Assembly (NCBI RefSeq): GCF_000720425.1
Contig: NZ_JOAJ01000010.1
Location: forward strand, 266,922 to 330,921
Length of the DNA stretch: 64,000 nt
From: Nocardia rhamnosiphila NBRC 108938
GTDB taxonomy: Bacteria > Actinomycetota > Actinomycetes > Mycobacteriales > Mycobacteriaceae
Reading direction: 5' to 3'
This document shows, piece by piece, positions 45,211 to 54,360 of this stretch. The notes under the pieces were generated by a model that saw only the letters and a list, made by a program, of their open reading frames with translations, was not told where the DNA came from and ran no database searches. Position numbers and translations under genes: made by a program. The first letter of the stretch is position 1, and each line of letters starts with the position of its first letter.

Positions 45211-48200
45211 GTGTTCACCCGCTGGGGCGATCTGGTCTATCGGTTGCGATTCGCCGTCATCGGAGTTGTCGTCGCCGGGATGCTGGGCCTGGGGGCCTAC
45301 GGTCTCGGCCTGGCCGACCATCTGAGCTCCAGCGGTCTGTTCGATCCGAATTCCGAATCGGTGAAGGCCGCCGAACTGTCCGACGAGGCGTTCGGCCGCG
45401 ACCACAATGCCGATGTGCTGGTGCTCTACACCGCGCCCGAGGGTCAGACCGTCGACAGCGATCCGGCCTTCCGGGACAAGATCGTCGACAGCCTGAACCG
45501 GCTGCCCCGGGAACATCCGGACCAGATCGCCAAGGTGAACGGCGCCTACTGGAAGACCGAGACCGGCGAAGCCCAGCCCGCGGTATTCGGCTCCCAGGAC
45601 AAGACGAAGACCTTCGCCTCCATCGCGATCGTCGGCGACAACGACACCGATATGGTCCGCAACTATCGCGCGGTCAAAGACGTCTTCGATATCGAGGGCG
45701 TGAATGTGCAGGTCGCGGGCCTGCAACCGGTAGCGGGCACTCTCAACGACACCATGGCCCACGATCAGCACCGGATGGAGATCCTGGCCATCCCCGCCGT
45801 GGGCATCCTGCTGTTCTTCATCTTCGGCGGCGTGGTGGCGGCGGCGCTGCCGCTGATCATCGGCGGCCTGACCATCATCAGCGCCAACGGCATCATCATG
45901 ATGCTGACGAAGGTCACCGAGGTGAACACGTTCGTCGGCGCGGTGGTCTCCATGATCGGCCTGGGTCTGGCCATCGACTACGGCCTGTTCATCGTCAGCC
46001 GGTTCCGTGAGGAATTGGCCGAGGGTTACGACACCCGCGCCGCGGTCCGCCGCTCGGTGGTCACCGCCGGACGTACGGTCGTCTTCTCCGCGACCATGAT
46101 CATCGCGAGCCTCGGCGGCCTGCTGCTGTTCCCGCAGGGCTTCCTGAAATCCATGGCCTACGGCACCATCGCGACCGTCGCGCTGGCCGCCCTGGCCTCG
46201 ATCACCCTGCTGCCCGCCATGCTGAGTGTTCTGGGCAAACGGGTGGACATGCTCAGCTTCAAGCAGATCCGCAAGACCAAATCCGCCGAGGAGGTGGAGG
46301 CCAGTTTCTGGGGCCGGGCCACCACCTGGGTCATGCAGCATCCGCTCAAGATCGCCATTCCGATCTGTGTGCTGCTCCTGCTGCTGATCATCCCGGTGAA
46401 GAACCTGGCCTTCGGCGGTATGAGCGAACGCTACCTGCCGCCGGACAACGACACCCGTGTCGCGCAGGAGGATTTCGACAAGACCTTCCCGCTGCGCCAG
46501 TCCGATCCCATCCAGCTGGTGTTCGTCGGCGAGGACACCCGGGCCATCGCGAAGGTGGTACGCGAGGCCGACAAGGCGCCGGGCCTGGCCGACGAGTCCG
46601 GTTTTTCGGTGCCGTCGGAGTCCACCACCCATTCCGGGGTCTTCCGCAGCAGCGCGACCCTCCTCGATTCCGAGGACTACCGGCCGACCGTGGAGTATCT
46701 GCGGGCGATCGAAGTACCCGACGGCGTGACCATGTACGTCGGCGGCCAGCCGACCCTGCAGGGCGACAGTATCGACGCGCTGCTGGACCGGATGCCGCTG
46801 ATGATCGCCATGGTGCTGCTGGTCACCACGGTGCTGATGTTCCTCACCTTCGGCTCCCTGGTGCTGCCCATCAAGGCCGCGCTGATGAGCGCGCTCGGCC
46901 TCGGCTCCACCCTCGGCATCCTGACCTGGATCTTCGTCGACGGTCACGGTGCCGGGCTGCTGAACTTCACGCCGCAGCCGATCATGTCGCCGGTGCTGGT
47001 GCTGATCATCGCGATCATCTACGGCCTGTCGACCGACTACGAGGTGTTCCTGCTCTCGCGCATGGTCGAGGCCCGGGCAATGGGTGCCTCGACCACCGAG
47101 GCGGTGCGGATCGGCACCGCGCACACCGGACGGATCATCACCGCCGCGGCGTTGATCCTGCTGGTGGTGACCGGTGCGTTCGCCTTCTCCGATCTGGTGA
47201 TGATGCAGTACATCGCCTACGGCATGATCGCGGCGCTCATCATCGACGCCACCATCCTGCGCATGCTGCTCGTACCGGCGACCATGAAGTTGCTCGGCGA
47301 CGACTGCTGGTGGGCCCCCGCCTGGATGAAGCGGATCCAGCAGAAGATCGGCCTGGGCGAACCGATCCTGGCCGATGAGCGCCCCGGCGGCGGCGATGTG
47401 GTCGACCTGGTCAAGACCACCCCGGTCACCGATCCGGTCACCATGCAGATGCCGGCGCTCGGCGCCGAGAAGCAGCGCAAGACCCCGGTGCTCAAACGCA
47501 CCCGCGAGGAGATCGAGGCCGCCGCGCCCACCGCGCATATGCAGGCGGTGCCCAAGGGGCCGCGCAAGGCCGAGGGCAAAAAGCCGCCCGCCGCCCCGGC
47601 GGCACCCAAACAGCAGATGCCCACCCCGCCGGACCCGACCCGGCCGCGCGCCAATCCGCCCGCCGACGGCCCGGCCGAACCCGGCCGCGGCACCGCCGAG
47701 GAATCCGGCCGCGGACCACGGCCCGCGGCGCAGCCGCCCGCGGAGAGCCCGGCGACGCCGAACCGGAACCCGCTGCATCCGGGCGCGGAGCCCGGCCCGA
47801 CACCATCGTCCGGCCCGGTCCCGGGCCGGCTCCCGAGCCGGGCTCCCGAACCCGGCCGCGGTCCGGGTGGCCCCGCCGCCGAGCCGGGCCGTACTCCCGG
47901 CCCGCGCAACGACTTCCGGCCGCTCCCCGGCCGGCCCCCGGGCGGTCAGCCCGGGCCGGGCCGCCCGCAGCCGAATCAGCCGGGCCCGGAACAGCCCACG
48001 CCGCCGTCGAACGCGCAGCGCACCCCGCCCGGTCCGGGTGGTCCGGCCGGCTCACCCCGGCCCGGTTTCGCCACCCCGAACCTGCGCGGTCTGTTCGCCT
48101 CCGAACCAACCGACGACGGCGAGGCCCAGGACGCCGGTGGCCGCACCGTCTACCCGAGCCCCGCCGACGCCCCCCCGGCACCGCCCACCCCGCAGCAGAC

Positions 48201-48882
48201 CCGGACCACCGGCGGCGCGGGCCGCCCACGACCGGACAGTTCACCGCGGCTCCCCGGACAGCCCGGCGGCGCGGCCCGCCCGCCCGCACCGCCGCGTCCC
48301 GCGGCGCCCGAGGGCCGGCCGCCCGGCCGTCCCGGTCCCGGACAGCCGGGCGGATGGGCAGGCGACGGAAATCGCCCGGCACCCGGCCAGGGGCCGGCGC
48401 GACCGCCCGCACCGCCGCGCCGCCCCGGACCGGACGGACAGCCGGGCCCCGCGGACGCGCGCCTGAGGCAGGACCAGGGTTCGCAGCCGCGGCCGATTCC
48501 CCGGACTCCCGAACCCGGCAGCCCGGGCCCGGCCGGACCCGCCTCGGGCCTGCCCGAGCTCCCGCGCCGGGTGCCGGGCGCTCAGCCCCCGGCGGTACCC
48601 GGTCTCTACCCCGCGCCGGAACCGCCGACCCGGCCCGCCGAACGTCCGGCCCCCACCGGATCGCGGCCCGACAGCCTGGCGCAGCAGTCCGCCGGCGGGG
48701 TCGGCCCGCAGCAGAACACGGACCCGCGCGAACGCAACAGCATCGAATCGTGGATGGCGGGACTGCGGTCCGCGCGGCGCCAGCAGGCCGGGATGCCGGC
48801 CGACGACTCGGGCCGCCACCAGCAGAACGAGGGCCGTTCGGTCAGTGTGAACGAACTGCTGCGCCGCCGCGAGCAGGACTGA
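45211..48882 (+). CDS. mmpL3: MmpL3, trehalose monomycolate transporter, with unusually long tail
   Basis: A 1223-residue RND-family exporter that flips trehalose monomycolate for the outer membrane. It has 12 spans arranged as 1+5+1+5 up to about residue 700. The proton-relay pairs are present: Asp256-Tyr257 in AIDYGLF and Asp609-Tyr610 in STDYEVFLLSR. The remaining 500 or so residues form a Pro/Gly/Arg-rich disordered tail ending VSVNELLRRREQD, much longer than the roughly 190-residue tail of the 944-residue M. tuberculosis protein. The GTG start follows AAGGAG and directly abuts the NYN gene stop. Convergent with the DUF1707 gene. Confidence 0.96.
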   Translation: MFTRWGDLVYRLRFAVIGVVVAGMLGLGAYGLGLADHLSSSGLFDPNSESVKAAELSDEAFGRDHNADVLVLYTAPEGQTVDSDPAFRDKIVDSLNRLPREHPDQIAKVNGAYWKTETGEAQPAVFGSQDKTKTFASIAIVGDNDTDMVRNYRAVKDVFDIEGVNVQVAGLQPVAGTLNDTMAHDQHRMEILAIPAVGILLFFIFGGVVAAALPLIIGGLTIISANGIIMMLTKVTEVNTFVGAVVSMIGLGLAIDYGLFIVSRFREELAEGYDTRAAVRRSVVTAGRTVVFSATMIIASLGGLLLFPQGFLKSMAYGTIATVALAALASITLLPAMLSVLGKRVDMLSFKQIRKTKSAEEVEASFWGRATTWVMQHPLKIAIPICVLLLLLIIPVKNLAFGGMSERYLPPDNDTRVAQEDFDKTFPLRQSDPIQLVFVGEDTRAIAKVVREADKAPGLADESGFSVPSESTTHSGVFRSSATLLDSEDYRPTVEYLRAIEVPDGVTMYVGGQPTLQGDSIDALLDRMPLMIAMVLLVTTVLMFLTFGSLVLPIKAALMSALGLGSTLGILTWIFVDGHGAGLLNFTPQPIMSPVLVLIIAIIYGLSTDYEVFLLSRMVEARAMGASTTEAVRIGTAHTGRIITAAALILLVVTGAFAFSDLVMMQYIAYGMIAALIIDATILRMLLVPATMKLLGDDCWWAPAWMKRIQQKIGLGEPILADERPGGGDVVDLVKTTPVTDPVTMQMPALGAEKQRKTPVLKRTREEIEAAAPTAHMQAVPKGPRKAEGKKPPAAPAAPKQQMPTPPDPTRPRANPPADGPAEPGRGTAEESGRGPRPAAQPPAESPATPNRNPLHPGAEPGPTPSSGPVPGRLPSRAPEPGRGPGGPAAEPGRTPGPRNDFRPLPGRPPGGQPGPGRPQPNQPGPEQPTPPSNAQRTPPGPGGPAGSPRPGFATPNLRGLFASEPTDDGEAQDAGGRTVYPSPADAPPAPPTPQQTRTTGGAGRPRPDSSPRLPGQPGGAARPPAPPRPAAPEGRPPGRPGPGQPGGWAGDGNRPAPGQGPARPPAPPRRPGPDGQPGPADARLRQDQGSQPRPIPRTPEPGSPGPAGPASGLPELPRRVPGAQPPAVPGLYPAPEPPTRPAERPAPTGSRPDSLAQQSAGGVGPQQNTDPRERNSIESWMAGLRSARRQQAGMPADDSGRHQQNEGRSVSVNELLRRREQD

Positions 48883-48900
48883 CGCGGCCGGGCAGACGGC

Positions 48901-49599
48901 TCAATGTCCGAGCAACCGGCGCCAATGGGCAGCGAAGGGTTGTTTGGCGGTGACCGAGCCGAACCGGACCCGGCCGTGTACCAGCAGATGCAGCGGTCCG
49001 ATCGGCGGACCGCTGCGCACTTTGTTGTTCACGCTGGACCCGACCAGTTCGAGGCCGTCCAGGTCGACCGTGGCCTCCTGCGGCACCACCAGGGTGAGAG
49101 AACTGGCGTAATCGTCGACCTGGATCTCCACCACCTGAGTGGTCATGATCGCCTGGGTGAAATCCAGAGTCACCCCGGACAGCCAGCTGTTGACCCGCAA
49201 CATCGGGGCGACCTGCCAGTTGCCCCGGCGGTTCAACCCCGACATACGCGGCCGGATGACCCCGCCCTGCACCATCCCCGACAACCCCGCGCGAGCGGCG
49301 TCCCCGGGTCGGGGTAGCGGTACCGGCTTGCCGTGACCGGTCCGCTCGGTGGTGGGTTCGCCGATCAACCGGACCCCGGGCAGGTCGACGAGCACCGAGT
49401 TCAACTCGCCGCGGGTCTTGGCGGCCAGCGCGGTGTCCATCCGCTCGGTGAACTCACCCAGGGAGAGCATGCCCAGACCCACCGCGCGCTGCAGGAGCTG
49501 CCCGACATGTTCCCGTTCGGCGTCGGATACACGCAGGTCCCGGTGGCCCACCTGGCCACCGGAACCCGCACCGTCGAATACCGGATCGGGGCCGTTCAT
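48901..49599 (-). CDS. DUF1707 (SHOCT-like) protein with C-terminal beta domain
   Basis: The product has 232 residues. The N-terminal DUF1707 domain spans about residues 20-75 (LRVSDAEREHVGQLLQRAVG, then LGEFTERMDTAL). A C-terminal beta-rich part (VDDYASSLTLVVPQEATVDL) resembles the DUF2154/LiaF-like stress-response domain. There is no signal peptide or span. The ATG at 49599 is the natural start. Convergent with mmpL3, 18 bases apart. Function unknown; related proteins respond to envelope stress. Confidence 0.82.
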   Translation of the reverse strand: MNGPDPVFDGAGSGGQVGHRDLRVSDAEREHVGQLLQRAVGLGMLSLGEFTERMDTALAAKTRGELNSVLVDLPGVRLIGEPTTERTGHGKPVPLPRPGDAARAGLSGMVQGGVIRPRMSGLNRRGNWQVAPMLRVNSWLSGVTLDFTQAIMTTQVVEIQVDDYASSLTLVVPQEATVDLDGLELVGSSVNNKVRSGPPIGPLHLLVHGRVRFGSVTAKQPFAAHWRRLLGH

Positions 49600-49673
49600 A
49601 GGACCGAGATTACCCAGCACAGCCCGGATCCCGCATCAGGGCATTCCCGGATGCGGGGGTGGCGGGCACCACG

Positions 49674-50990
49674 TCAGCCCTGCTCATCTCCGGTTTCCCG
49701 CCGGGTGGCGGAGATGCTCGGCTCGGGGTCCGCACCGTCGCGGCGTGGCTGTGGATCGGCGGTCCGGGCCAGCGGTAGCCGGCGTTGCGCTTCGGCGAGC
49801 AGGGCCCCGATATCGAAGCGTCCCAGTACCTGGGGGCCGCTCACGGCATGCTCGCCGTCCTCCGGTGAATCCGGCTCGGCCACATAGATCCCTTTACGAT
49901 CGGGTGCCGGTTCGCCGAGCAGCTCCTCGGGGTCCGCGGCGAGCAGGGAGCGGATCGCGGTGTTGAGCACCGCGACCAGCGGTACCGCGAGCAGACCGCC
50001 CGCGATACCGCCCAGCACCACACCCGCGGCGATCGCGAGTACCACCGCCAGCGGATGGATCCGTACGGCACGCCCGAGCAACAACGGTTGCAGCACATGC
50101 CCCTCCAGCTGCATCACCGCGACGATGATGCCGAGCACGATGAGCGCGGTCACGAAACCCTTGGTCACCAGTGCGATGAACACCGCCACGAAACCGGCCA
50201 GGAACGCACCGATGATCGGGATGAACGCGCTGATGAACACCAGCGAACCCAGCGGCAGCGCGAGCGGCACACCGAGTAGGGCCAGCCCGGCGCCGATCCC
50301 GATCGCGTCCACCGCGGCGACCACGACGGTGGCCCGCACGAAACCCACCAGCGAACCGAACCCGAGTTCCCCGGCGGTGCGCACCCGTTCCCGATGCTCG
50401 GCCGGCACGACACGGGTGACGAAACGCCAGATCTGGTCACCGCTGTAGAGCAGGAAGATGAGGATGAACAGGGTGAGGAAGGTGCCGGTCAGGATGTGGC
50501 CGATCATGGTCGCGGTGGTCAGCGCGCCGCTGGTCAGCGTGTCCTGATTGGACTGGATGGCCCGGACGGTGGCATCACCGGCATTACGGATCTGGTCGTC
50601 GCTCAGGTGCATCGGACCGTTGATGGCCCAGTCCTGGACCTTGTGGATGCTGTTGGTGAACTCGTCGGACAGCTGCGGCACACCCACCACGAACTGCTCC
50701 ACCACGAAGGTCACCACGCCGGCGACCAGTCCGAGCGAACCGACCAGCGCGACGAAAACCCCGAGCCCGCGCGGCACCCCGCGGCGCTGCATCCAGTCCA
50801 CCAGCGGCGCCAGCAGCGCGGCCGCCAGCATGGCGATGGCCAGCGGGATCACCACTGTGTCGAGTCGCCGCACCGCCGCCGCCAGCACCGCGACCAGGGC
50901 GAAGATCACCAGCAGCCGCCAGGCCCATTCGGCGGTCTGCCGGACGATGGGGTGAACGGCGTCTGCGGCAGATGGTTTCGGCTCGGTCAC
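49674..50990 (-). CDS. AI-2E-family membrane permease
   Basis: A 438-residue membrane protein with about eight spans and the layout of the AI-2E/PerM family: an N-terminal pair of spans (VVIPLAIAMLAAALLAPLVD), a soluble insert near residues 110-160, then a cluster with IPIIGAFLAGFVAVFIALVT and VMQLEGHVLQPLLLGRAVRI. The family moves small solutes or ions; the quorum-sensing name is historical. A 70-residue polar tail follows. The GTG at 50990 is the likely start. It matches Rv0205 by position near mmpL3, and is divergent from the cyclase gene. Confidence 0.87.
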   Translation of the reverse strand: MTEPKPSAADAVHPIVRQTAEWAWRLLVIFALVAVLAAAVRRLDTVVIPLAIAMLAAALLAPLVDWMQRRGVPRGLGVFVALVGSLGLVAGVVTFVVEQFVVGVPQLSDEFTNSIHKVQDWAINGPMHLSDDQIRNAGDATVRAIQSNQDTLTSGALTTATMIGHILTGTFLTLFILIFLLYSGDQIWRFVTRVVPAEHRERVRTAGELGFGSLVGFVRATVVVAAVDAIGIGAGLALLGVPLALPLGSLVFISAFIPIIGAFLAGFVAVFIALVTKGFVTALIVLGIIVAVMQLEGHVLQPLLLGRAVRIHPLAVVLAIAAGVVLGGIAGGLLAVPLVAVLNTAIRSLLAADPEELLGEPAPDRKGIYVAEPDSPEDGEHAVSGPQVLGRFDIGALLAEAQRRLPLARTADPQPRRDGADPEPSISATRRETGDEQG

Positions 50991-51125
50991 TCTGCCGAGC
51001 CTAGTGAGGGCAGCCGGGCGAAGCCCACCAACAGGCCGCGCACGGCCGGAGCGGAGGCGGCGGTGCGCGTACCGGCACAACCCGGGAACACTGGGCGGTC
51101 GGCACCGGGCGCTAGATTGGTACGC

Positions 51126-52637
51126 GTGTCAGCGCCATTGGAAGCGGTCAAACAGACCATGCATACGCGCTGGCCCCTGTACCTCACCTCGATGCTGCTC
51201 GCGAATGCTTTCGGCGCCGTATTGGTGTGGGCGTTCATCCAGTACGGGCTGCCGGTCCCCGAAGGGGAGGAACCCGGTACCCGGCAGGTGGGACTGCTGG
51301 TCCCGGCCATCGTCTTCCTCACCGGCGGGTTCCTCAGTGTGGCGGCCTCGGCCCTGATGCTCCGGCCGGTGATGCGCTGGCAGGTGCGCGGCGGTCCGCC
51401 CAGCCGGCAGGAACAGATGGCCGCCCTGCACGCGCCGCTGCGGCAGGCGATTCTGCATCTGGCCCTGTGGATCCTCGGCGGCGGGGTACTGGGCGCGGCG
51501 ATCATCTCCGAGACCCCGGCCCTGGCCGGCACCGTGATCATCACCGAATGTATGGCCGCGACCATCGTGTTCGGTTTCACCTACATGCTCGGTGAACGGA
51601 TTCTGCGCCCGGTGGCGGCCGAGGCACTCACCGCCGGGCGTTTCGACCACACCCTGACTCCCGGCGTCGGTACCCGGATGGCGATGACCTGGGGCCTGGG
51701 CACCTTCGCCCCGACCATCGCCATCGTGCTGCTGTGTGTCACCCAGATCTCCTCGGATGTGAAGTTCTCCGCGCAGTCGCTGGCGGTATCGATCCTGCTG
51801 CTGTGCGGAGTGGTGATCATGCAGGCGCTGGCCCTGTCCATGCTCACCGCGTCCAGCATCTCCGACCCGGTCCGCCAGCTCAGCCAGGCCATCGACCAGG
51901 TGCAGAACGGTGCCCGCGATGTGCAGGTGGAGGTCTTCGACGGGAGCGAGATCGGGCTGCTACAGGTCGGTTTCAACCGGATGATGGAGGAGGCGGCCAC
52001 CCGGCAGCGGCTACAGGAACTGTTCGGCCAGCATGTGGGCGCCGAGGTGGCCCAGCGCGCACTGGACTACGGCACCGAACTCGGTGGGGAAACCCGATTC
52101 GTGGCAGTCCTGTTCGTGGACATGGTCGGCTCCACCGCGACCGCCGCGGAACACCCGCCCACCGAAGTGGTGAGCCTGCTCAACGAATTCTTCCGGGTGG
52201 TGGTGGATGTGATCGACCGCCACCACGGGTTCGTCAACAAATTCGTCGGCGACGCCGCGCTCGCGATTTTCGGCGCGCCGCTGGACCGCCCGGACGCACC
52301 GACGGCCGCGCTGGCCGCCGCCCGCGATCTGCGCGAGGCATTGCGCGCGGTCGCCGGACTGGATATCGGTATCGGAGTTTCCGCGGGCCTGGCGGTCGCG
52401 GGGAATATCGGTGCCGCCAACCGCTTCGAATACACCGTTATCGGCGATCCGGTGAATGAGGCGTCCCGGCTCACCGAACTCGCCAAGGACCACCCCGGCC
52501 GGGTACTCGCCTCCGGTTCGGCGTTGTATTTCGCCGAGGACGGCGAGCAGCGGCACTGGACGGCCGGCGAAGAGGTACAACTGCGCGGCCGCCGCCGCAA
52601 GACGCGACTGTCCTGGCCGAGCGAAACCGTGGACTAG
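51126..52637 (+). CDS. Membrane-bound class III adenylate cyclase with HAMP domain
   Basis: The product has 503 residues. Six membrane spans occupy about residues 20-240, then a HAMP linker (TASSISDPVRQLSQAIDQVQ) leads into the catalytic domain. Metal-binding Asp332 (FVDMVGST) and Asp376 (FVGDAALAIFG), purine-specifying Lys372 and Asp441, and transition-state Asn444 and Arg448 (DPVNEASRL) are all present, so it should make cAMP from ATP. The layout is that of Rv3645 and Rv1318c-Rv1320c. The GTG at 51126 lies 135 bases from the divergent permease start. The input signal is unknown. Confidence 0.93.
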   Translation: MSAPLEAVKQTMHTRWPLYLTSMLLANAFGAVLVWAFIQYGLPVPEGEEPGTRQVGLLVPAIVFLTGGFLSVAASALMLRPVMRWQVRGGPPSRQEQMAALHAPLRQAILHLALWILGGGVLGAAIISETPALAGTVIITECMAATIVFGFTYMLGERILRPVAAEALTAGRFDHTLTPGVGTRMAMTWGLGTFAPTIAIVLLCVTQISSDVKFSAQSLAVSILLLCGVVIMQALALSMLTASSISDPVRQLSQAIDQVQNGARDVQVEVFDGSEIGLLQVGFNRMMEEAATRQRLQELFGQHVGAEVAQRALDYGTELGGETRFVAVLFVDMVGSTATAAEHPPTEVVSLLNEFFRVVVDVIDRHHGFVNKFVGDAALAIFGAPLDRPDAPTAALAAARDLREALRAVAGLDIGIGVSAGLAVAGNIGAANRFEYTVIGDPVNEASRLTELAKDHPGRVLASGSALYFAEDGEQRHWTAGEEVQLRGRRRKTRLSWPSETVD

Positions 52638-52698
52638 GCGTACCTCCGCGTTCGCTCCGGCCATGCGCTCCCTGCGTACCTCCGCGTTCGCTCCGGCC
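52638..52698 (+). repeat. Two direct copies of a 25-base sequence after the cyclase gene
   Basis: GCGTACCTCCGCGTTCGCTC plus five further bases occur at 52638-52662 and again at 52674-52698, a 36-base period, directly after the cyclase stop. No coding or regulatory function is apparent. Confidence 0.8.
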
Positions 52699-52818
52699 GT
52701 GCGGGTCACCAGGCCGAGCCAAACCGTCCACTACACCAACCCGAGCCGATCGCGGCGCTCGCGGCGGTATCGGACCAGGCAGCGGACTTCGGTGGGGGGT
52801 GTCCATTAGGCTGGGCCC

Positions 52819-53922
52819 GTGACGGCCAACGGTGATGCAGCGGGCACCACTGCTGTGCCCGGGGCCGGGGCACCGGAACATACCGAGAATCGCCGCCGCA
52901 AATTCCGCTGGCTCAAATGGCTGGCCGTTTCGATCGTGCTTCTCCTGCTGATAGGCGAAGCATTTTATCTGTGGCCGCGATTACACGAGTCGTGGCGCAA
53001 ACTCACCGAAATCCATTGGGGCTGGGTCGCGCTGTGTATCGCGGCGCAAATGCTGTCCATGACCGGGTTCGGCCACGTCCAGAAACAACTGCTGCGCGCG
53101 GGCGGCGTGGAGGTGAGCCAGCATCGGTCGGTGGCGGTCGTCTACGGCGCCACCGCCATGTCGGTGACCCTGCCCGCCGGCCAGGTGTTCTCCACGGCGT
53201 TCACCTATCGGCAGACCCGGCGCTGGGGCGCCAGCCCGGTGGTCGCGTCGTGGCAGCTGGTCTTCTCCGGTGTGGTCTCCGCGGCCGGTCTGGCCCTGAT
53301 CGGCGTGCTCGGCACCGTGCTCGCGGGTGGCCGGGTGGGCCCGGTGAATCTGCTCGTCTCGGTGGCCGCGGTGGTAGCGCTGGTCTGGGCGGGAAACTAC
53401 GCCTCGCGCCATCCGGGCACCCTCGAGAAGCTGCTGCACCGCGCGCTGCTGCTGGTGAACCGGGCACGCAAACGGTCTTCGGATACCGGTATCGACAAGG
53501 TCCGGGAAATGCTCGACCAGGTCGAATCGGTGAAACTGGGCACCCGGGACGGCGCGTGGGTCACCTGGTGGGCGGTGATCCACCGGCTCGCCGATATCGC
53601 CTGCCTGGGCGCTGCCTGCTATGCCATCGGCGGCGACCCCCGGTGGGCCGGACTGCTGATCGCGTTCGCGGCGGGTAAGGCCGTCGGTTCGATTCCGTTC
53701 GCGCCGGGTGGGATCGTCTACGTGGACGCGACCCTGATCTACGGTCTCACCGCGGCCGCCGGGCTGCCCGCGGCGCAGGCGGTGGCCGCCGCGTTCGTGT
53801 ACCGGCTGGTGAGTTTCGTGCTGATCGCGATCATCGGCTGGATCGTCTTCGCGTTCCTGTTCCGCACCCGCAATGCCGAGGACGACGAGTACGAGAAGGA
53901 ATTCTCCCAGCGCAACGCCTGA
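52819..53922 (+). CDS. YbhN/MprF-like flippase-fold membrane protein
   Basis: A 367-residue membrane protein with about eight spans of the lysylphosphatidylglycerol synthase transmembrane (UPF0104/YbhN) family. After a 35-residue cytoplasmic start come WLAVSIVLLLLIGEAFYLWP, the EIHWGWVALCIAAQMLSMTG span and the typical GKAVGSIPFAPGGIVYVDAT motif. Related proteins move or modify lipids and polyprenyl-linked sugars. There is no catalytic aminoacyltransferase domain. The GTG start follows GGCTGGGCCC, a poor binding site, so it may be off by some codons. It may be co-transcribed with the DUF3054 gene 54 bases on. Confidence 0.85.
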   Translation: MTANGDAAGTTAVPGAGAPEHTENRRRKFRWLKWLAVSIVLLLLIGEAFYLWPRLHESWRKLTEIHWGWVALCIAAQMLSMTGFGHVQKQLLRAGGVEVSQHRSVAVVYGATAMSVTLPAGQVFSTAFTYRQTRRWGASPVVASWQLVFSGVVSAAGLALIGVLGTVLAGGRVGPVNLLVSVAAVVALVWAGNYASRHPGTLEKLLHRALLLVNRARKRSSDTGIDKVREMLDQVESVKLGTRDGAWVTWWAVIHRLADIACLGAACYAIGGDPRWAGLLIAFAAGKAVGSIPFAPGGIVYVDATLIYGLTAAAGLPAAQAVAAAFVYRLVSFVLIAIIGWIVFAFLFRTRNAEDDEYEKEFSQRNA

Positions 53923-53976
53923 GCCGGCAGCGCACACCGTGGCCGCGGCGCCGACGCCGCGACTAGGCTGCTCGGA

Positions 53977-54345
53977 GTGAAATGGATCGCTGCGATCGGT
54001 GCCGACTTCGTCCTGGTGGTGGTGTTCTGCGCCATCGGCCGCCGCAGTCACGACGAGGCCGTGCTCACCGGTCTGCTGCACACGGCGTGGCCCTTCGTGG
54101 CCGGGCTGGCCGTGGGCTGGGTCGTGACGGTGCTGCTGGAGCGTCGCCGGACCGGTACCGAACCGCTCGACGGCTCGCGCCTGTGGCCCGCCGGTGTGGT
54201 GATCTGGTTGTGCACCCTGGTGATCGGCATGCTGCTGCGGGTGGTCGCCGGTCAGGGCACCGCCTTCAGTTTCATCGTGGTGGCGGCGCTGGTGCTGGCG
54301 TTCTTCCTGCTGGGCTGGCGCGGGGCCGTCGCGGCGATCAGGTGA
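53977..54345 (+). CDS. DUF3054 membrane protein
   Basis: A 122-residue protein with four hydrophobic spans (DFVLVVVFCAIGRRSHDEAV, then TAWPFVAGLAVGWVVTVLLE). RRSHDE after the first span and the WP pair are hallmarks of DUF3054. Function unknown. The GTG start lies 54 bases after the upstream flippase-fold gene. Convergent with the transpeptidase-like gene, 15 bases apart. Confidence 0.88.
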   Translation: MKWIAAIGADFVLVVVFCAIGRRSHDEAVLTGLLHTAWPFVAGLAVGWVVTVLLERRRTGTEPLDGSRLWPAGVVIWLCTLVIGMLLRVVAGQGTAFSFIVVAALVLAFFLLGWRGAVAAIR

Positions 54346-54360
54346 TCCCCCGGCCGCCGC

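Noticed and set aside
44812..47778. An open frame of 988 codons antisense to mmpL3
   Set aside because: Its His/Gly/Arg/Asp-rich translation is the typical reverse shadow of a GC-rich gene; MmpL3 is certain on the other strand.
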